Positions 5,313 to 10,246 of a DNA stretch of 10,246 nt are shown here, piece by piece. Positions within the stretch are counted from its first letter, which is position 1. Each line of letters opens with the position of its first letter. The notes under the pieces were generated by a model. It was not told where the DNA came from. It was given only the letters and a program-made list of their open reading frames with translations, and made no database searches. The translations under genes and the position numbers were made by a program. Source of the stretch: Bacteroidales bacterium (lineage in GTDB: Bacteria > Bacteroidota > Bacteroidia > Bacteroidales > WCHB1-69); assembly GCA_031264975.1 (NCBI GenBank), contig JAISDH010000037.1, positions 1 through 10,246 on the forward strand, in the 5' to 3' direction.

Positions 5313-8300
5313 TTAATGTTTACAATTTTCTAACATGAAATGCAAACGGTTGAATATATTTGCATCGGAAGCGCCTCCATCGAAATCTAATGATAATAGA
5401 TTCATTTTAGGGTAGATTTTCTTTATCTTTCTCTCAATTCCTTTGGCAATTACATGATTGGCAATACATCCAAATGGTTGCAGGCTGACGGTATTGTTGA
5501 TTCCGTTTCTGGCAAAACCGGCTATCTCGGCAGGAATTAACCAGCCTTCGCCAAAATTTGCCGCCAAATTGATAATTTCCGAAGCTAATTTTGCATCATG
5601 AAAAATGTCCGCAAAAGGACGGTAATATTTGAAACGATTACAAATTTTATCAAACTTCCTCGTATAATTGGTTACCAATTTATAAATCATGTCCGTAATG
5701 AAAACAGGGACGCTGGTCTTTTTAATGTTCAATTCATGATTAATATGTTGGTTGACAAAACTGTTGATGAAAAAATTGTACATCGAAGGCGCTACAACTT
5801 CAATCCCCTGTTCCGCCAGCCAATCCAAAACATATTTATGACTGTAAGAATTGTATTTTACATAAATTTCCCCTACAACGCCAATGGCAGGAATATTATC
5901 TACCGGATTGATAATCTCTGTAAAATCATTTATTGCCTCTTCCAACAATGTATACAACCCCTTTCGATTGCGGGATTCAATATAAGGAATGCAGGCGTCA
6001 ATATATTTCTTCTTCAACGCTTTGGCAAATCCCTTTTGTTTTTCCCGTGCAACAGAAGGATAATAGAGTTTGGAAATACAATCCGAGTACAACAATCCAA
6101 AAAACGCCACATCTATTGCTTTCCGCCATTTCAACTCAAATCCGGGTTGATAGTTGCTTGAATTACTTCCAAAAGCCACCGAAATAACCGGCACTTTCTC
6201 AAATCCGGCGCTGACTAAAGCATTCTTAATAAGAGCAATATAATTGGAAGCCCTGCATTGCCCCCCTGTCTGCGTCATTCCTATTGCCACTTTGTCAAGG
6301 TCATATTTTCCGCTTTGTAATGCCTTCAAAATAGACCCGATAACAATTGTTGCGGGATAACAGACCTCATTATTGGCATATTTTAAGCCCAACTCTGCCG
6401 ATTCAAGGTCGCCGCCGGGCAAATTAACTAAATTATAACCCATTAATTTGAATAAAGGAGGAAGAAGTTCCGAATATCCTTCTGCAAAATAGGGAGCAAG
6501 TATTGTGCGATGGCGTTCTTTTTTCGTAAAAACGGTTGTCGTTTTAAACGGTTTATGTTTACTGGTTTGGTTGCCGAATTTCAAACTTTCAACAATAGAG
6601 CGTATCCGTAACCGCAGAGAACCAATGTTATTAACGTCGTCAATCTTTAATATGGTAAGATTTTTTCCTTTGCGGTTTAGAATCTCTTTTACCTCGTCTA
6701 AAATAAAAGCGTCAGGACCGCATCCAAAAGAAGTAAGCTGTACAAAATGAATATTTTCTTGCGTAGTTGCCACAAAATGGGCGGCTTTAAAAATACGATT
6801 GGGATATGCCCATTGAGAGATGGAATGTATTTCTTTATATATCTCATCTCCTGTAGAATTAACAATATTTTCGGTAATCACGTCAATGCCCATATCGGTA
6901 ATACAATCGGATATTTTATGTTGTATCAAAGGGTCGATATGATAAGGTCTGCAAGCCAATAGAATAACCATCCGATTGTTTTCTTTTGCCGATTTCACTA
7001 TCTCTTTTGATTGCTTTTCAAGCGTTTGCATATATTCTGTTTGTGCGGCAACGGCTTTGTCAATAGCAGCAGAAATAACAGATTGCTTTACGCCAAGATT
7101 TTGCAAATAATTCCGACAAGACTTTTGCAGTAATTTCTTATCATTAAACGCAATAACAGGAGCGTCCAAAGGAATATTATACTTATCGCCGGTTTCAATG
7201 GAACTTTTAATCACATCGGAATAAGCCGTAACAATAGGACAGTTATAACTGTTTTTTGAAGAGGCGTCCTCTTTCCGTTCAAAGACGACATAAGGATATA
7301 AAATTCTGTCCACTTTGCTTTCAATCAATTCCATAACATGACCATGCATCAGTTTGGCAGGAAAACAAATATTATCCGCCATCAACGACCTTATTCCTTT
7401 TTCATACAGTCGATTGGTTGACGCCTTCGATAAAACGGGCAAAAAACCGCACTCGTTCAACAAGGCATGCCAAAAAGGATAATTCTCATATATCCCTAAT
7501 GCTCTGGGAATCCCAATTTTCAATTTTGCTTCATTCTTGCTTATATTGGGACGGTTAAACAGCAAGGCATATTTCTTTGTATGCTGATTCGTCCCTTTGG
7601 TAAAGGTATCCGATTTGTTTGAATATATCTTTTCACAATTATTTCCCGAATAAAAAATATTTCCATTGGAAAAATGAAACGTCTTTACCAGACAATTGTT
7701 CTCGCAACCTTTACAATGATTGAAATCGGAAGTATAATCCTGCGAAATAATCAGTTCGTCAATACTAACGCCCGTTCCAAGAGCATGTTGTCCGGCAAAC
7801 AAAGCAGCGCCATAAGCCCCCATTAGTTCTGGAATGTCTGAAAAATATACTTCCTTTTGGGTCAACAGTTCCAAAGCCCTTACAACAGAAAGATTTTTAA
7901 ACGTCCCTCCCTGCACAACAATATGATTCCCTAATTCCTTGACGTCTTTTATCTTCAAAACCTTAAACAAACAATTCTTGATAACGGAATATGAAAATCC
8001 AGCCGCAATATCGTCTGTTGGAGCGCCTTCTCGCATTGCCTGTTTCACTTTGGAATTCATAAAGACGGTACATCTCGTTCCCAAGTCGTATGGATTTTTT
8101 GCGAAGCAGGACATCTGAGCAAATTCGGCAACCGGATAATTTAACATATTGGCAAAACTTTCAATAAAAGACCCGCAACCGGATGAACATGCCTCGTTGA
8201 TTTCCAATTGATTTATACTGCCGTTTTCAATATAGATTGCTTTCATATCCTGTCCGCCAATATCCAAGATAAAAGACACGTCCGGAGAAACCTTTTGTGC

Positions 8301-9560
8301 CGCCATAAAATGAGCAATGGTTTCTACAACTCCATAATTCAAGTTAAAAGCCGTTTGAAGCAAATTTTCTCCATATCCTGTAGCGGCGCTTCCTACGATA
8401 CGGATATTTTTCCCATGTTTTTCCGCTTCCGTTTTCAGTCTGCGCAGTCCGTCCAAAAAAGCATTGAAACTGTCCCCCTTATTTCGACTGTAATCTTGAA
8501 AAACAATCTGTCTCTTTTCATCCAAAAGAACAATTTTTGTAGTTGTAGAACCCGAATCAATTCCCAAAAAACAATTCATATTCTCCAATTCATCCCACGA
8601 AGTCCTCGGAACAAAATGAACAAGTTTGTTTTGTTTCCATTGTTCAAAGTCGTCTTTTGATGAAAACAAGGCAGGCAATCGTCCTGATAAATCCGTTTGA
8701 AACGGGTCTTCTTTCCGAAAACGAATAACATAGATAGCTTCTATCAAACGAACAGGTTGCTGTAGATTCGTTCTCGGCATTAAGGCGCATCCCCAGGCAG
8801 GCACAAATTCTGCATTATCAGGCAAAATACAATCCTCTTCCCGAAGAGATAACACATTTTTAAACGCTTTTTTCAACTCAGGTAAAAACGCAAAAGGACC
8901 TCCGCAAAAAAAGACATACGGCAGAATATTTGTTCCCTTCGATAAGGAGCTGACCACTTGAATAGCAACCGCATTAAAAACCGAAGCAACAATATCATTT
9001 TTACTGACATTCCTACTTGCCAAATTTTGAATATCGGTTTTTGAAAACACCCCGCAACGAGAAGCAATAGGATAAATATTTTTTGCCGATTCCGCCAAAC
9101 GATTTAATTCCAAGGTATCAATTTCCAAAAGCGCTGCCGTTTGGTCAATGAAGGCGCCTGTTCCTCCCGCACAATTTCCGTTCATGCGAATGTCCGGAAT
9201 TTTTCCTTCTTCAAAAAAAATCATTTTACTGTCTTCTCCGCCGATGTCTATAAAAGTATGTACTTGAGGATATTGTTTCTTTATCAATTCAGCGGCGGCA
9301 ACGACTTCCTGTACAAATTGAGCGCCGATTTTTTCCGCATAACCCATCCCCACCGAGCCTGTTAATACAATATTCATGTAACAGTCTCCAATGCAATGAT
9401 ACATTTTTTCATAAGTGGATTGCGCCGCTTGTTTTATATCTGTATTATGTCGTCTATAGTCGGAAAAAACAATCTCTCTTTCAGCATTTACAGCAACCAA
9501 CTTGAATGTTGTAGAACCTATATCAATTCCGACATTTAATTCCGGAAGTTTTTTATTCAT
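5313..9560 (-). CDS. Giant double-domain 2-hydroxyacyl-CoA dehydratase activase / ATP-dependent reductase component
   Basis: This 1415-residue protein belongs to the BcrA/BadF/HgdC activase family, which couples ATP hydrolysis to low-potential electron delivery to acyl-CoA dehydratases or reductases. The first ASKHA ATPase domain (about 9-265) has GIDIGSTTFK at 11-20, FIDIGGEDSKM at 103-113, and the predicted cluster ligands Cys130 (NCAGGTG) and Cys169 (SRCGVF). The second (about 330-590) has GIDSGSTTTK, DIGGQDMK, Cys458 (ACSSGCG) and Cys497 (TRCTVF). CKGCENNC at 616-623 and Cys642 may bind another cluster. Residues about 680-990 resemble DUF2229 and its relatives (KIGIPRALGIYENYPFW, LACRPYHID, SFGCGPDAF). 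Residues about 1010-1415 resemble the dehydratase D-component fold (NNEVCYPA, TGGQCRASNY, QPFGCIANHV). Single activases are about 260 residues, so this is a long fusion known in anaerobes. The substrate is unknown and no separate dehydratase genes appear here. It is cytoplasmic and probably oxygen-sensitive. Confidence 0.9.
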   Translation of the reverse strand: MNKKLPELNVGIDIGSTTFKLVAVNAEREIVFSDYRRHNTDIKQAAQSTYEKMYHCIGDCYMNIVLTGSVGMGYAEKIGAQFVQEVVAAAELIKKQYPQVHTFIDIGGEDSKMIFFEEGKIPDIRMNGNCAGGTGAFIDQTAALLEIDTLELNRLAESAKNIYPIASRCGVFSKTDIQNLASRNVSKNDIVASVFNAVAIQVVSSLSKGTNILPYVFFCGGPFAFLPELKKAFKNVLSLREEDCILPDNAEFVPAWGCALMPRTNLQQPVRLIEAIYVIRFRKEDPFQTDLSGRLPALFSSKDDFEQWKQNKLVHFVPRTSWDELENMNCFLGIDSGSTTTKIVLLDEKRQIVFQDYSRNKGDSFNAFLDGLRRLKTEAEKHGKNIRIVGSAATGYGENLLQTAFNLNYGVVETIAHFMAAQKVSPDVSFILDIGGQDMKAIYIENGSINQLEINEACSSGCGSFIESFANMLNYPVAEFAQMSCFAKNPYDLGTRCTVFMNSKVKQAMREGAPTDDIAAGFSYSVIKNCLFKVLKIKDVKELGNHIVVQGGTFKNLSVVRALELLTQKEVYFSDIPELMGAYGAALFAGQHALGTGVSIDELIISQDYTSDFNHCKGCENNCLVKTFHFSNGNIFYSGNNCEKIYSNKSDTFTKGTNQHTKKYALLFNRPNISKNEAKLKIGIPRALGIYENYPFWHALLNECGFLPVLSKASTNRLYEKGIRSLMADNICFPAKLMHGHVMELIESKVDRILYPYVVFERKEDASSKNSYNCPIVTAYSDVIKSSIETGDKYNIPLDAPVIAFNDKKLLQKSCRNYLQNLGVKQSVISAAIDKAVAAQTEYMQTLEKQSKEIVKSAKENNRMVILLACRPYHIDPLIQHKISDCITDMGIDVITENIVNSTGDEIYKEIHSISQWAYPNRIFKAAHFVATTQENIHFVQLTSFGCGPDAFILDEVKEILNRKGKNLTILKIDDVNNIGSLRLRIRSIVESLKFGNQTSKHKPFKTTTVFTKKERHRTILAPYFAEGYSELLPPLFKLMGYNLVNLPGGDLESAELGLKYANNEVCYPATIVIGSILKALQSGKYDLDKVAIGMTQTGGQCRASNYIALIKNALVSAGFEKVPVISVAFGSNSSNYQPGFELKWRKAIDVAFFGLLYSDCISKLYYPSVAREKQKGFAKALKKKYIDACIPYIESRNRKGLYTLLEEAINDFTEIINPVDNIPAIGVVGEIYVKYNSYSHKYVLDWLAEQGIEVVAPSMYNFFINSFVNQHINHELNIKKTSVPVFITDMIYKLVTNYTRKFDKICNRFKYYRPFADIFHDAKLASEIINLAANFGEGWLIPAEIAGFARNGINNTVSLQPFGCIANHVIAKGIERKIKKIYPKMNLLSLDFDGGASDANIFNRLHFMLENCKH

Positions 9561-9597
9561 TTTAGATAAAATAATTGTTAGTTTTGTGATAAATAAA

Positions 9598-10221
9598 TTA
9601 GACTCGTATTCTGCTCATAATGGTTTCTACATTCTCAGCTTTTCGTTGATTAATAAAGTTTTGATATTCTTCTTTAGACAAATCCAATACTTGATTAGCG
9701 AGCGGCAAGACAATAAAAGAACAGATATTCAGCGATACAATATCATAAATTAAATTAGCAGGAGTAATCGGTCGAATTTTCCCTTCCGATACAGCCTTTT
9801 GGATGTCGGTCTCAAACGCAGAATATATTTTTGTTATGATAGGTTTTAAAACAGGTTGAACGGTTTTTACTCTTTCCGAATTAGTCAGAAATTCATTGAC
9901 AATAAAAAACGGAAGCTGTGGATTTTTGGCAATACAGTCAAAATGAGCCTCAATACCTGCCTTCACCTTATCCATAAACGGCAAATCCTGACTGATTACG
10001 GATAAGAGAGAAAAGATAAGTTCTTCCATTTTCTTCTCAAAAACAGTAGTAAACAATTTCTCCTTTGACCTGTAATAATAATGCAGAAGCGCATGATTGA
10101 CTCCCGCAAGATGAGCAATTTCAGTCATTCTTGACATGGAAAGCCCTTTCTCTAAAAATTCTTTTTCAGCAGCCCGCAAAATAGCTTTTTCCGTCTTCTG
10201 ACTTTCTTTAATATTATCCAT
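9598..10221 (-). CDS. TetR/AcrR family transcriptional regulator
   Basis: The 207-residue product has the TetR N-terminal DNA-binding domain: ILRAAEKEFLEKGL at 14-27, then the helix-turn-helix at about 29-50 (MSRMTEIAHLAGVNHALLHYYYRSKEKLF). The helical C-terminal part (about 60-205) would bind ligand and dimerise; its ligand cannot be inferred. I use ATG at 10221; an in-frame GTG at 10224 would add one residue. It ends 37 bp before the start of the giant activase on the same strand, with no terminator between, so the two are probably one operon. The regulator likely controls its own promoter and hence the activase. The upstream control region is cut by the window edge: only 25 bases remain, and no operator palindrome can be judged. 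Confidence 0.92.
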   Translation of the reverse strand: MDNIKESQKTEKAILRAAEKEFLEKGLSMSRMTEIAHLAGVNHALLHYYYRSKEKLFTTVFEKKMEELIFSLLSVISQDLPFMDKVKAGIEAHFDCIAKNPQLPFFIVNEFLTNSERVKTVQPVLKPIITKIYSAFETDIQKAVSEGKIRPITPANLIYDIVSLNICSFIVLPLANQVLDLSKEEYQNFINQRKAENVETIMSRIRV

Positions 10222-10246
10222 CACGATTTATTTTCTTTGTTTAACA

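Noticed and set aside
5598..6187. Plus-strand frames of up to 187 codons opposite the giant activase, with others at 6505-6962, 8208-8660 and 9141-9365
   Set aside because: All are antisense to a continuous, motif-rich 1415-codon gene and show no signal, domain or start context.
1..10246. tRNA, rRNA, insertion sequence or integrase
   Set aside because: I saw no cloverleaf, ribosomal sequence, transposase motif or flanking inverted repeats with target duplications.

Overview
The window looks like an AT-rich chromosomal segment of an anaerobic Bacteroidota species, probably of the order Bacteroidales. The evidence is a type A C-terminal sorting domain of the type IX secretion system (T9SS) on a secreted C10 cysteine protease, Bacteroidota-type short lipoprotein signals, a TAnnTTTG promoter in place of an E. 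coli-like -10, A-rich leaders with little Shine-Dalgarno signal, and a giant 2-hydroxyacyl-CoA dehydratase activase typical of anaerobes. Genus and species cannot be read from the sequence.

Layout. Positions 1-364 hold the 3' end of an upstream frame, a short cysteine-containing frame that may be a decayed relative of the lipoproteins downstream, a terminator-like hairpin, and a regulatory region (a perfect 8-bp-arm palindrome, a degenerate second copy 33 bp later, then a Bacteroidota-type promoter). Five plus-strand genes follow at 365-4750, packed like an operon: a secreted tail-fibre-like protein with VGIGT motifs and a coiled-coil tail, two paralogous small lipoproteins, a T9SS-exported C10 (streptopain-like) protease, and a small membrane protein of unknown function. 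Junctions are a TGATG overlap, 15 bp, 1 bp and 39 bp.

Positions 4751-5312 lie between converging transcription units and hold no convincing gene. The space is filled by a strictly periodic 21-bp tandem array: 24 units in one register (4776-5279), with about twelve nearly identical quasi-palindromic units in the middle and diverged units at both edges. The period equals two turns of B-DNA and places an AAATTT-like tract on the same helix face in each core unit. This is the most unusual structure in the window.

The minus strand (10221 down to 5313) carries a TetR/AcrR-type regulator followed 37 bp later by a 1415-residue protein. That protein has two complete BcrA/BadF-type ATPase domains, each with its own pair of predicted [4Fe-4S] cysteines, fused to a CxxCxxxC segment and to C-terminal regions resembling DUF2229 and the dehydratase D component. 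The pair is probably one operon governing ATP-driven low-potential electron transfer to an acyl-CoA dehydratase-type enzyme.

The plus-strand operon looks like a surface or secretion module in which the two lipoproteins may guard against or anchor the protease. The minus-strand operon is metabolic and appears unrelated to it.
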